Source of the DNA: Canna indica
Lineage: Eukaryota; Streptophyta; Magnoliopsida; Zingiberales; Cannaceae
Reading direction: 5' to 3'
Assembly: GCA_034359265.1 (NCBI GenBank)
Contig: CP136897.1
Location: 26,158,001 to 26,222,000 of the forward strand
DNA: 64,000 nt
Shown here: positions 44,271-55,494 of the stretch, one piece after another
Position numbering within the stretch: position 1 is the stretch's first letter
How the letters are laid out: each line of letters starts with the position of its first letter
Made by a program: the position numbers and the translations under genes
The notes under the pieces: model-generated
Told to the model about the DNA's origin: nothing
What the model saw: only the letters and a program-made list of their open reading frames with translations
The model's database searches: none

Positions 44271-44804
44271 TAGAGGTGGCAATGGGCCGTGCTTGGGCCG
44301 GCCCAGGCCCAGTCACCACTTGGGCCGTGCCTGGCACGTCCCGACACCTCAAAGGGGAGGCCCAACCTAGGCTTGAGCTCGGGCTGGGCTCAGGCCAGCC
44401 CGAAATATTAAAAATGGAAATTGTAAAGGCCGACAGTGAGACTTGAATCACCGACCTTTAGCTTCATTTAGGGTGAACTAACCACCACACCAAGGATCTT
44501 TATATACATATATATAATATCACTGGGTAAAGTACCTACTGCTCATGCCCGGTACAGAATACTAGGCAAAATCTAGGTGCAGACCAGGCTAGGCCTGGGT
44601 GGCGCCAGGCCTAGACTGCGGGTGCAGGGGCAAGCCCGTGCCGGGCTTGGCACGACCCACGTGCCCAAGGGGTGAGCCCAGCCCGCCCCTTGGGCACATG
44701 CGGGCCCGGCCCCGCCCGAAATTCTTCGGGCTGGATCAAGCACGGCCTAGAGTCGTGCCAAGCCCGTGTCAGCCACGGGCGGGTCCGGCCCATTGCCGCC
44801 TCTA
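44271..44804. mobile_element. hAT-type MITE (534 bp)
   Basis: The ends TAGAGGTGGCAATGGGCC and, reverse-complemented, TAGAGGCGGCAATGGGCC are 17/18 identical inverted repeats. Subterminal zones are rich in GGGCC/GGCCCAGGC. Flanks TAATATGC and TAATGATT agree only in part, so the 8-bp duplication has decayed. A tRNA-like segment sits in the middle. Confidence 0.8.
44424..44488 (-). ncRNA. tRNA-like segment inside the MITE
   Basis: The minus strand reads TTGGTGTGGTGGTTAGTTCA (A-box-like TGGTGGTTAGT) and, about 30 bases on, GGTGATTCAAGTCTC (B-box-like). Order and spacing resemble a tRNA or SINE head. Pairing of an acceptor stem is poor, so it is at most a tRNA-derived relic. Confidence 0.4.
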
Positions 44805-45629
44805 TAATGATTTAGCAAAATTGCACATATGCTGACATTGTATTATTATACAATTATTTTATCATATTATACTAATGTTATATTGTTATATATGATTAAT
44901 ATACCAGTTATAAGTTGATGAGGATTATTGGTCATTTTAAGTTTACTTTGTCTGAAGTAGATAAGTGAACCAATAAAGATATAGCAAATTAATTCACAAG
45001 GGAATTAAATTCACGAGAACTACAATTTTCTACACCAATTTCCTTCTTGATACTAAGATGGTTACAATTTTAGTACACTAGTAATAGGAGTAGCAACAAT
45101 TTGGATAATTACATGGATATTTGAATTCGAAATTGTTTTAAAACCTAATATTTGAAATTGATCGATATTTAAAATTACTAACTGAAATTGATTATATGAC
45201 AATCCAATATTCAATTCATAACTTATCTAATCTGCAATAGATGTGGATAATCAATTTTTCAATAGATTTCCAACCACTGAACATATATACAATTACTAAA
45301 CAACATGAAAAATAAAATGAACCTTAAAATTACTATCTATAACCAAATTGTACAGTGTAGATAGTCCGTTAAGTTCAAATTGATACCCCTAACGGGTAAT
45401 TTTCTATCAGATTTTCTATCTACTTGATGATATATGAGTAGATCGAATAATTAACAAAAGTGGATCCTCAACTTAAATTGATTGAATTTCAATAAAATAT
45501 TATATTATAATCCTAGTCAACATGTCACATCATCAAGCTAATGAAAAATCTAATAGAAAGTTAATAGTTGGCTAAAATTTATAACCACCTCTATATTATA
45601 GGCTAAATATGATAAATTTTTGGGGAAAA
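44805..45629. other. AT-rich stretch, nothing recognised
   Basis: No open frame, RNA gene or repeat structure seen. Confidence 0.6.
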
Positions 45630-46535
45630 TATAGTTTTGATCCTATAGTTTCCTCTGATTTTCATTTTAGTCCCCTTAGTTTAAAAATTTGGTTTTAATC
45701 CCCACAATATATTTTCGTTTATGAATTAGTCAATGCCGTCACTTAAAGCATAAACAGTGCTGAAGTTGTTGGCCTAAAGTTTTTAACATTGGTCTTAATC
45801 TCGGTTTTGATGATAACTAACATGGAACTAATAATTTCATGGAGAATTAATTTCATGTTTCAAGTCGGTTAGCACACGACGACCGCGATCGAAGTGTGAA
45901 GACCTAGGTTGTTAGTTCTTGAATGGTTGGTGGTTGCCTTGGTGTTAAGGCTTAAATCCACCGGTGTAAATTTAGTTTGCTAGGATTAGTTGTGTTGTCC
46001 TTAGGGTTGAGGTGGGAGAGTGCTCTCGATAGGAAGACGTGACACTTCCGGGTGTGAAAGTGCCTTTGGGTTGAGAGCGGAGACTCTCCAGTGAAAATGT
46101 CATCATTGTAAGGGAACAAATTAATCTACTAAAGCTAGTTTGAAAATTCTAAGCGGGTGCTTAGGTAGTGGAGTGGGCATTAGGCTGAACCACTATAAAT
46201 CTCATTGAGTTAACATTGATACTTTGTGTGTTGAATTACTTCTTATTTATTGCTTCCGCTTGCTATTAATATTGTGTTTAGCCTAACTAATCAAGAAACG
46301 ATTAAAACCGGAATTAGGTTAAAAGATTAGATAACACACTATTCATCCCCCTCTAGTGTGGCCATTTCACCAATAGACGTGACTAACAGTTGTTAATTGG
46401 ACATTGCTGAGGTGGCGATCCTTTAAAACACACTAAAAGTATGTGGACTAAAACTAAAATTCGAGTAAACTATGTGGACTAAAACCAAAATCCGAGTTAA
46501 TTATGGGGACTAAAATCAATTTTTCTTTGTGAAGG
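45630..46535. mobile_element. Inverted-repeat element split by a solo Copia LTR
   Basis: The left arm (ATAGTTTTGATCCTATAG, TTTTAGTCCCCTTAGTTT, to 45766) and the reverse complement of the right arm (46370-46535: GATTTTAGTCCCCATAATTA, GGTTTTAGTCCACATAG) are related. This is a common plant long-arm MITE or MULE-like pattern. A Copia LTR (45767-46369) lies between the arms. Confidence 0.6.
45767..46369 (+). repeat. Solo Copia LTR, internally deleted (603 bp)
   Basis: Starts TGTTGGCCTAAAG and ends CCTCTAGTGTGGCCATTTCA, matching the two ends of the LTR at 39339-40813. It shares GACCTAGGTTGTTAG and GAGTGCTCTCGATA inside. It is less than half the length of that LTR, so a central deletion has occurred. 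Flanking pentamers GAAGT and CCAAT differ, so no duplication remains. Confidence 0.8.
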
Positions 46536-48268
46536 GTCGAAACGAGTAGGAGTAGCTCTCGATGGCGACTGCTCGACTCTTCCGCTTATGATATGATGCG
46601 GAACGACTTCACAATTTGCAAAGTAGGTGTTCCTGCCTGAGAGTTGGGGCCTTCCGGACCGGTTCGGTGCCTCTCCTTGTTTGGTTCAACGCCGGTGGGG
46701 GGGGGACCTGCAAAAGATACTCTGACGATCAAGTCAGTGAGACTCCAAGGTGGAGGGAATGCCAATTTGAAAATTAGGGATACCTGAGGCATGCAATGTC
46801 TATATTTATTGTAGGTGAGAATGGTAATGTTGCTCGAAAGTTTCGCAGTGAGGTTGCCCAGAATGGTTCGAGGTCGATCCCGGAGATGGCGGGCTTATAA
46901 TGGTGTATATCTTCTGATAAGATAGGATGTGGATATCCTTATGTGGGTAGGTCGGGTCCCTGGGCAAAGCTGCTTAGTCTGGCTGGGGTTCAACTCAGGG
47001 GTGTATTTGGACGGAGCCCCTTGGATGTGGTCGTGTGATTTGGTTCGGAATGAATGATGGGGCACTGCTGGGTCTAATCCGACCGGGCCCAGTAATTCTA
47101 GTCTAGTCCACAGCCCCCGAGCTCGGCCAGTCTGGAGGATTACGTGCCGAGCTCTTAAGTAGAGTTACCTTTTATCTTCTGGCATCTCTGAGGGGTTTTT
47201 GGAATGCTTTATCAAGTTGCGCTGGGTGGTCAGGGAGGGCGAGCTAGATATTCTTTTGAAGTGGTTGATCGTAGATGGTAAGCAAGTGGACGCTGAAGCC
47301 AGGCTGAGAGACCACAGAGGTAGTGTTGAAGTGGACAGCCACGAAGGTCAGGTAGAGAGGGATTGGTCATTAGGTCTAGTCTCGAACAAGCTGTCGTGAA
47401 GGCCGAACTGAGACATGTAACCGGGGAGGCCATGCCGAGGTGGACAACTGCGAAGGTGGAACTAAAGGAAATGGTCAAGGAGATTGAGTTGGGGAAGATG
47501 GCCGTGACGGCCAACACGGCGCAAGCGGTTGTGGAAGTCTGGCTAGGGTGAATATCATTGTGTCATCTTTAGCTGGCATGCAACGGCTCTTTGTGTCCCC
47601 TCGAAGTAAGTCAGGTCGGCATAATTTTACCGTGTTATCAATATGCCCTCTTGACTTCCACGCTCGGCATGTCGGTTTAATAATGAAGATCTTCTCATTC
47701 TACGTGGCGGTTGCTGATTGGTTCTTCTCCCCTCATTTTTTGGGGAAGGTATCGTGGAGAAAAAAGTGCCCGCTCGTGCCCTGGGGATTTCTAGAGAGCC
47801 GTCAATCGCTGAGTTGGCCGATAAAGATTTAATTTCATCTTCGATAGGGAAGTTTAGCCTATAAAATGACTTTTCTCTTCCTTGCTTGCGAATTGTCCTT
47901 GCGTTCTTTGGCCTTCGTCTATAGCAGGCTCCGGTGGTGCTTTTCTCAACTGATGTCTTTCTTCCAGCGTTTACTAGTTCTCGTCAGTAAGTCTTCTTAG
48001 CCTCAAGCCTCAGTGTCGTTTGTTGGCTTTAGGTTTTACGATCCTTCATGCGAACTGTTTAACCTTTTCTTGTCTTTCAGGCACCCACACCTTACTTCTG
48101 AACGTACCGAGCATGCGCGCCTGCTTGGCAGAGATGCGGGAAAAACATGTAGGAGAGACAAGGGGAAGAACCCATTGGTGGATGAGTTGTTGAGGCCTAT
48201 GAGGGCTTCATAGTCTCGGAAGCCGAGGGTTTCGAGGGCGATAGCGGAGGCGGCTGTCTCATCAGCTT
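46536..48268. other. Noncoding Gypsy-like terminal region, left part
   Basis: GC-richer than its neighbours, with text such as CAGCCCCCGAGCTCGGCCAG typical of long Gypsy LTRs and no domain in any frame until about 48090. From there the plus strand reads a basic then acidic tail (CRRDKGKNPLVDELLRPM...) that is cut by the Copia at 48274 and resumes at 52990. I could not define LTR boundaries. Confidence 0.4.
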
Positions 48269-48273
48269 CTTCG

Positions 48274-49590
48274 TGTTGGCCCAATGGTTCAACCTTGGAA
48301 ATACTCTTAGTTTTGATGATAACAAACATAGTTCTAATAGTTTCATCAAGGTTTGGTCTCAGGTTGGACATACGATACGCATCCGAAGTTCGTCGGAAAA
48401 ATAACAAAAAATCAAGAATCAGAGGCTCCAGAGTCAAAATTAGTTTAGGACTTAATTTATTTTATTGTAAATGTTCCTAAGCCTTAGTTTGATGTCCTCA
48501 TTGAGTTCACAATCCAAAAAAACCGAAATCCAAATCCCGAAAACTTAAAAACTTGAAAAATAAAAAAACGGTCTTGAAACTTTCTAAAGTATAGGGGCTC
48601 TTTGGAGGACTACATAATTTAGATATTTTCTTGCCATCAAAAGTCACATGCTCCTTAGGTAAAAATAAATTAAAGACATATTTTTAAAAGAATTTTTGGA
48701 AATCGTTAACCTAAAAAATTAAGGCTTAAAGGCTAGAAACCTCCAAATTAATCAGAATTCCCAGAATGCCCCCAATCAATTTTTAAAAACTGCCAAAGAT
48801 TCTCAAAATGCCTCCAAACGACTCTTTTTCAAATTAGACAAAGCTTGAACAGCTCTTTTCTTCCATACCCTATTACCAACTCTATAAATACACCAAAAAC
48901 TTCATTCCTAAGGCTCCCAACTATTCCATTGAGCTATCTAATATTGTCTTAAGCCTTAAAGAGTAATTCTAAAGTGCAAGTACAAGTTTTCATCTCTCAT
49001 TGTCTTCCTTTACTCTCAAGCCCTCAAACTTGGTGTGGGACATCATCCTAAGGCTTGGAGTTCTAGGAGACATCAAGGAGAAGCTTCACTAAGTGTTTGT
49101 GATTTACTTAAGCTTTTCTCCTTGAATTTTCTACTCGTTGTTTTGTTGTTTTCATTTCAACTCAAAATCGATTTGTAACAAGGTATGGGTGACACACCTT
49201 AGGTTTGACTTGTGTGTAACTTTTAAAGTTCTTTAGATTTGAGGTAGAGGCACTCTCATTGTGGAGAGATAAGTCCTGGGTTGACCCTCATTTGTAGGAA
49301 AAGAAAAGTTAATACAAGTAGTTGTGAAATCCTTGACGGTGAACCAAGGTAGTGGAGTAGGGAGGTTCTCGAACCACTCTAAATATCTTGTTAGCATTGT
49401 ATCATTGATATTTTGAATTACTTAGCTCATCACTTGTTCTCATTCTCATAATCAAGGATAATATATCAAACATTCATCATAACTTAGAAACCTAGAGTAG
49501 AATTTGAATTAGTTGTGATCAAACTAGAATTGAAGTCAATCACCTTAGACTCACACTATTCACCCACCTAGTGTGCCTTAACACCTTTCA
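48274..49590 (+). repeat. 5' LTR of the Copia element
   Basis: Starts TGTTGGCCCAATGG and ends ACCTTTCA at 49590. Contains GTTTTGATGATAACAAACAT near its start, shared with the other Copia LTRs of the window. 1317 bp. Confidence 0.9.
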
Positions 49591-49592
49591 TT

Positions 49593-49604
49593 TGGTATCA
49601 GAGC
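49593..49604 (+). other. Primer binding site (initiator tRNA-Met)
   Basis: TGGTATCAGAGC two bases after the LTR, the standard complement to the 3' end of plant initiator tRNA-Met used by Copia elements. Confidence 0.92.
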
Positions 49605-49645
49605 AAGGTTGTAGCTTGTGATCTAACAAATCCCAACTACACAAA

Positions 49646-50641
49646 ATGAATTCCGATATCGTTTTGGCACAAGGGAGTTCCACCACTTGCCCACCTTTGT
49701 TTGATGGTAACAACTATAGCAATTGGAAAAATTGCATGGAAATCTTTTTTAGCTCCCAGGGGAATGAGGTTTGGAGAATGATTAATATTGAATATTAAAG
49801 ACCTAGTAAACCAATAGATGAATGGTCCATTGAGGAAAATAAACTCTTTACTTTAAATGCTAAAGCTATGAATGCCTTGCATTGTGCCATGTCCATAAAT
49901 GAGTACAATAGAATTGCTACATGTAAATCGGCATATGAAATTTGGCATGTTCTTGAGACTACTCATGAAGGTACATTTCAAGTCAAAGAATTAAAGATAA
50001 ATTTACTTATGCATGACTATGAGTTATTTAGAATGTCTAGCCATGAATCCATCGATGATATGTACTCTAGATTTCAAAATATCGCTAATAGTCTATTTAG
50101 TCTTGGCAAAGAAATCAAGGAAGAAGAAAGGGTAAAGAACCTACTTCGGTCTTTGCCACCAATGTGGGAACCAAAAGTGATCGCAATACAAGAAGCAAAC
50201 GATCTCTCAGCCTTGAAACTTACGGAGCTACTTGGGTCCTTGATAACTCATGAAATCCACATGAGAAGTCACAAGAAGGAAGAAGCAAAAGAAAATTCGA
50301 AAGAGAAGAACATAGCATTGAAGACTTCCCACCGTGAAGATTACTCCTCCGATGATGATGATGATGATGTGGGAGTTTCCAATGAAATGAGCATGTTAGC
50401 CAAAAGAATGTGGAGACTAACAAGAAAGTCATCCCACAAGAAGAAGAATAAGGGAGAGTGGACATGCTTTCAATGCAAGAAGACGGGGCATCTAAGGAAG
50501 GATTGCCCTCTACTCAAGATCTCCAACTCCACCTCACCATCATTCCAAAAGGACAAGAGGAAGAAAAAGAAGAAAGTCTATGTCGCCACTTGGGATGAAA
50601 GTGAGCCTTCATCAAGTGAAGAAGACTCCGGAAGTGAATAG
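49646..50641 (+). pseudogene. Copia gag (one in-frame stop)
   Basis: 332 codons from ATG 49646 with a single TAA at 49796-49798. It reads PPLFDGNNYSNWKNCMEIF (gag N-terminus), then the UBN2-type core YEIWHVLETTHEGTFQVKEL through MYSRFQNIANSL and EERVKNLLRSLPPMWEPKV. A Lys/Asp-rich linker and a perfect C-x2-C-x4-H-x4-C zinc knuckle (CFQCKKTGHLRKDC) follow. The acidic tail ends SSSEEDSGSE. Best preserved gag in the window. Confidence 0.93.
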
Positions 50642-50656
50642 ACAAATCTTTGCCTC

Positions 50657-51400
50657 ATGGCCTTGAATGATAAGGTACCTCTTACTTTTACTATTAATGA
50701 TGAAGTTTATACACAAGAACAACTTGAGCATGAATTTGACATGATGCATGAGGAATTTATGGTTGTTAGAAAAACCATAAAAGAATTAAAAAAGGAAAAA
50801 GTTAGACTAAAAATGAAAATGCATCTTTGCTTTTATCATATGATTCTCTTGAAAAAGAACTTGGTAGTTTAAAGAAAGAAAACAAACCCATAGATTATAA
50901 ATTGCTTACTTCTTATAATGCCATGAGAATTGAAGTTGAAAATCTTAAGATAGAGAAGCTCATGTTAGAAAAGAAGAATGCTGATTTGCAAAATGAAAAT
51001 GATTTGTGAGAACAACAAAATAAACTCTTAAGCATGCAAGTTGAGCACTTAAATAATGACATGCTTTCATTAAAGAAGGAGTTAGCTACTTTGTATGATA
51101 AAGTGAAAATACTAGAAAGTTCTCCATCTAGGAATTCTCATGTTTCACATGCTAAGAATCCTAGAAATCAATTTCACTTTGCTAGAACATCACATGCTCA
51201 TGTACACACTAGATTTCATGGACATTATTTTGTTGTGGTACTTATGGGCATATGATAAGAGATTGTGCTTTTAAGAGGAACTCTTATGCTACCAAAGTAT
51301 CATGGGTTCCTAAGACTACTAACACCCAAGGACCCAAATGGTTTGGGTACCTAAAGTATCTTTGTCTTTTATTGTAGGTGGAGATACCTCCTCAAGCTAC
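50657..51400 (+). pseudogene. Copia gag-pol spacer, coiled-coil-like
   Basis: Broken frames (50657-50872, 50827-51009, 51034-51255) rich in Lys, Glu and Leu that would form coiled coils. They lead to GHYF...GHMIRDCAFKRN, a knuckle-like motif, and the WVPK segment seen before Copia protease. Frameshifts near 50830 and 51225. Confidence 0.7.
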
Positions 51401-51414
51401 TAGCTAGATCCACA

Positions 51415-51804
51415 TGGGTGTTGGATAGTGGTTGCTCCAAGCACATAACGGGCAATATCAATCTCTTTGCAACCCTATCAAGTAAGGAAGGAGGTTTTGT
51501 GACATTTGGAGACAATGCCAAAGGTAAAATTATTGGCATTGGAAACATTGGTATGCATCACTATCCTTTAATTGAGAATGTGTTATTAGTGGATGGTTTA
51601 AGGTATAACTTACTTAGTATTTCACAACTTTGTGATAAGGGGTATCTTGTAGTATTTAGTACCTCAAAATGCTTGATTAAAGATGCTTCTACTAATGATG
51701 TTATTTTCATGGGAAGTAGAAGTGAAAATGTCTATACTTTGACTCTAAATGTTTTGCCTAATCCTAGTGTTAGATGCCTTGTTGTGATAGATGACATTCC
51801 TTGA
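51415..51804 (+). pseudogene. Copia aspartic protease
   Basis: WMLDSGCSKHITGN is the active-site D-S-G loop of Copia proteases. Downstream VTFGDNAKGKIIGIGNIG and VLLVDGLRYNLLSISQLCDKG are the conserved flap and C-terminal blocks. The enzyme would process the polyprotein. The frame closes at 51802 just before the integrase zinc finger. Confidence 0.92.
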
Positions 51805-52620
51805 CTTTGGCATCGTAGATTAGGTCATGCTAGCATGAGTCTTATCGAAGAAATATCTAGGAAAGACCTTGTAAAAGGGATTCCTAAAATTAAATTTGAA
51901 AATGATAAGTTGTGTGATGCATGTCAAGGAGAAAACAAGTTAAGTCTTCATTTCATAGTATCAACCAAGTAACTACATCTAGACCTCTAGAATTAATTCA
52001 CATGGATTTAATTGGACCTAGTGAAGTTACTAGTCTAGGTGGAAAATTGTATGTATTTGTTTTGGTTGATGATTTACTTTATTGCTAAGAAAAATAAAAT
52101 TTTTGATTCTTTCAAAAAATTTGCAAAGAAAGTTCAAATTGAAAAATGAATGTCTATTTCAAAAGTTAGAAGTGATAATGGAGGAGAATTTAAAAATAAT
52201 TTTTTTTTCGAATTTTGTGATTCTCTTGGTAATGATCATACATTTTCTTCTCCTAGAACCCCCCAACAAAATGGGATAGTTGAAAGAAAAAATAAAACCT
52301 TGCAAGAGATGGCAAGAACTATGTTAAATGAAAATGATTTGCCAAAATATTTTTGGGCCGAGACCATTAATACTTCATGCTATATCTTAAATCGTGTCTT
52401 ACTACACCATAAATTAAAGAAAACTCCTTATGAATTGTGGCATGATAGAACTCCTAATATATGATACTTTAGAGTGTTTGATTGTAAATGCTATATCTTG
52501 AACACTAAGGATTATTTGAGAAAATTTGATTCAAAATCCGATGAAGGAATTTTTCTTGAATATTCCACTATAGTTCTAAAGCATATTGTGTTTATAATAG
52601 AAGAACATTTATTATAGAAG
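51805..52620 (+). pseudogene. Copia integrase
   Basis: The HHCC zinc finger LWHRRLGHASMSLIEEISRK...LCDACQ (51808-51930) is followed, after stops, by the catalytic core. VRSDNGGEFKNNFF supplies the second aspartate, and PRTPQQNGIVERKNKTLQEM (52255-52315) the catalytic glutamate. The first-aspartate region is degraded (GPSEV...VDDL around 52010-52075). Integrase would insert the cDNA. Multiple stops. Confidence 0.92.
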
Positions 52621-52625
52621 AATCC

Positions 52626-52960
52626 ATGCATGTTGATTTTCATGAATCTAACAAATTGGGTAGAAAAGTTGAAGTTGTGAATGTAGAGGAAGAACTTGAT
52701 GGGCTAAATCTTGGAGAAGATGAGGATGTGCAAGAGAAAAATGAAGAAACTCAACATGAAGAGCACTCCCTTTCTACCTTACAAGTTCAAGAAGATGAAC
52801 TACCACCACTACCCAAAGCTCATCGCACTTCAAGATATCATCCAATGGAGCAAATCATTGGTAATATGTCAAGGGGCGTGGTAACAAGATCTACTCTTAG
52901 AAATACTTGTCAATATGTTGCTTTTATTTCTCAAGTAGAACCTAAGAACATAAATGAACC
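52626..52960 (+). pseudogene. Copia integrase C-terminus and start of RT region
   Basis: Acidic linker EELDGLNLGEDEDVQEKNEE, then HRTSRYHPMEQIIGNMSRGV (the motif just before Copia RT, usually HP-x-D-x-IIG) and TCQYVAFISQVEPKNINEPL. There the sequence is cut and fused to the LTR tip at about 52960. Confidence 0.88.
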
Positions 52961-52989
52961 TCTAGTGTGCCTTAACACCTTTCACTTCG

Positions 52990-53853
52990 GACTCTCCAGT
53001 CTCCCTTGTCTCGCTAACGAGGCGTCGGAAAAGAGCTAGGCATTCAAATGAGAATCTTCTTGCCGAGGCAACCATCAGTCCTCGGGAGAATGAGTCCCAT
53101 CTCCCAGAGGTGGCGGTGGTGGCCAGTACATCAGTAGGAGTTTGTTAGCCAGGTTCGATGTCGCTTATTCACTCCAGCAACCAATTGATTTTTCCTGAAG
53201 GGGTAGATCCTTGGGAGCACGTCCAGCTTTTGCTAGGTAAGCTAAAGGAGTCATCGTCAAGAGAGTGCGAAGTGCAGTCTCGGGAGCTTGAAGCCTTCAA
53301 GCTTAAGATGATTGAGATGGAAAGATTTGACGGCTAAGGTCAACGAAGTCACCTGTTTGAGTGTGGCTATTTCTGAGTCCACCGCCCGGATAGCAGAGAA
53401 GGAAAGCAAGGCTAGGGCAGAGCTGGAGATGGTTTACCTGGACCTTTTTGTGGTAGTGGCGAAAAAATCTCTTCTGAAGGCTGAGACTTAGGAGGCTAGG
53501 GCCGAGGTTATGAGGTGCAACCTGGCTAGAGAGACCCTCGAGAAAGAGGTGAAATGCCTCCGAGATTGTGCTCTTGCCATGTATATGAAAGGCTTTGAGA
53601 GGGCGACAAGCAGGCTAAGCTTTTGGCTCCCGACGTTGACCTTTCGGGGATGGACCTCCTTAAGGAAGTCAAGGAAGGCGTTCTGTTAAACCCTAAGGCC
53701 GAGGAAGACTTTTCTTGGTCACTTAGAGGAGATCCTTCAACTGTGACTCTGGGCCAATGCTCATTTTCTCCGCGAGGGTTTCTTGCTCTGGAGAAGGATG
53801 TTCCTGCTGAGTGCACCAAGGCGGGTGTAGTTTCTTCTCAGCAGTTTCTTTAA
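52990..53853 (+). pseudogene. Plus-strand extra ORF of a Gypsy element, coiled-coil protein
   Basis: Continues the frame interrupted by the Copia at 48274. It reads RRKRARHSNENLLAEATISP, then a heptad-rich stretch with LEAFKLKMIEME, ARIAEKESKARAELEMVYLDLF and LARETLEKEVKCLRD. It ends APDVDLSGMDLLKEVKEG and a stop at 53851. The style is that of the long coiled-coil accessory ORFs of plant Gypsy elements. It lies in opposite orientation to the gag-protease at 55495-57300, and frameshifts break it. Confidence 0.55.
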
Positions 53854-54109
53854 ACTTTTCACTTTGGTTGACAATTGCTCCTGCATGGGCTTATTTTGTT
53901 GGATAACCCCTCTGTGATAATTATTGCTCCTTTGTGAGCTTATTTTGTTTTGCTTTGCACTTATAATTCTCTTTTGCTTGATTATTTATGAGGGGGAATG
54001 TCCCTTTTTGATTCTCTAGGATCTTTGTTTAAGGTTGAACCATCTGAAATCTGGTTCGAGGTTGAACCTTTTGAAATATGGCTTGAGGTTGAGCCTTCAG
54101 ATTCGAGGG

Positions 54110-55080
54110 TCTAAACCGAGCTCTGCTTAGGTAAAATTACACGTGAGTGATGGCGCGGTAATTAGAAATCTGTACCCGGGAGTTCAGGCCAAGCTCACTA
54201 AGGAGCGTAAGGCGGAACCACGCGCGAGGAATTGAATAGGGGTCTAAAGCCGAAAGTAGTGGCGTGGTCTCCAAGAACTGCACTTTGTGTGTGTGTGTGT
54301 GTGTGGTGGTGGGGAGGGGGGGGGGGTTCAGGCCGAGCTCGCCGAGGAGTGTAAGGTGGAACTGCGCGCGAGGAGTTGAATAAGGGCTCTAATCCCAGAA
54401 GTGGTAGCGTGGCAGCCTAGGATTGCACTCGGGGGTTCATACCGAGCTCGCTGGGGAGAGTAAGGTAGAACTGCTCACGAGGAGACATGTAAGGGCTCTG
54501 AGATCGGAGGTATCGACACTAGGGGCCGAGGACTGCACTCAGGGGTTCAGGCCAAGCTCACTGGGGAAAGTAAGACAGAACTGCTCGCGAGGAGTCATGT
54601 AAGGGCTCTGAGGCCGAAAGTAGCGGCGTTAGGGGCCGAGGACTGCACTTGGGGCTTCAGGCCGAGCTCGTTGTGGAGCGTAAGACGGAACCACTTGCGA
54701 GAAGTCATGTAAGGGCTATGAGGCCGAAAATAGTAGCGTTAGGGTTCGTGGACTGCACTCGGGGGGTTTAGGCTGAGCTCGCTGGGGAACATAAGGTGGT
54801 ACCATTCACGTGGAGTCATGTAAGTGCTATGAGGCTGGGAAGTAGCGGCGCTGGGGGCCGAGGAATGCACTCGGGGGTTCAAGCCGAGCTCATTGGGGAG
54901 CGTAAGGTAGAACCGCTCGCGAGGAGTTTTGTAAGGGCAATGAGGCTAGAAGTAGCAATGCTATGGTCTGAGGACTGCACTCAAGGGTTCAGGCCGAGCT
55001 CGCTGGGTAGCGTAAGACAGAACTGCTCGCAAGAAGTCATGTAATAGGCACTGAGGCTGGCGAGCCAGACTGGTGTAAAC
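54110..55080. repeat. ~112-bp tandem array (8 units) in a Gypsy element
   Basis: The anchor GTTCAGGCCGAGCTCGCTGG recurs with variants near 54190, 54327, 54434, 54546, 54657, 54769, 54878 and 54988, a period of 107-137, mostly ~110. Each unit also holds GTAAGGGCTCTGAGGCCG and GAGGACTGCACTC. Two further units are at 60300-60460. A (GT)n/(G)n tract sits at 54284-54330. Confidence 0.92.
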
Positions 55081-55494
55081 CAAGCTCTAGTCGTTGAGTA
55101 GAGCATTCATACTTCGAGACCGGTGGTGACAACTCTGTTAGACAAGAAGTGTGTACTAGAGTTTGAGCTTGCTGAAGAGCATTAGGTAGGACCAAGCGTG
55201 AGGTCTTTAAAACAATGAGATGCTTGTTAAAGTGGTGAGATCACCGCTTAGTTTCGTGGGCATATATAGAGAGAGTATGCAAAAAGATATAGTTTTATTA
55301 TGTAATAGGGGAATTTTGCATACAATATGGGTGGCGATTTAATCACCTGCTAGATTCTTCAAGAAGTTGGGCTGGGTTTTGTTTGTGTGTGTCTTGCCTT
55401 GGGTTTGGCTCGGAGCTCTTTATCGGCTACTTGCCTTTGATGATTGAGGATGTTTGTGGTCGTTAGAGTCTTTCCTTAGTTTTGATCTGAAGCA
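55081..55494. other. Spacer between the tandem array and Gypsy protease
   Basis: Begins with GGCGAGCCAGACTGG, which recurs near 57867 and 59669, then AT-rich text. No RT or integrase is present where pol should continue. Confidence 0.5.

Larger units (their letters stand above)
48274..52984 (+). mobile_element. Copia element lacking RT-RNase H and most of its 3' LTR
   Basis: CTTCG occurs immediately outside both ends (48269-48273 and 52985-52989), a perfect 5-bp target duplication. Order: 5' LTR, PBS, gag, protease, integrase, start of RT region. Then near 52960 the sequence jumps into the last ~24 bases of the LTR (TAGTGTGCCTTAACACCTTTCA). A deletion thus removed RT, RNase H, PPT and almost the whole 3' LTR while sparing its tip. 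Confidence 0.92.

Noticed and set aside
44599..44835. Pro/Arg/Gly-rich small protein
   Set aside because: Frame through GGGCC-rich ends of a MITE.
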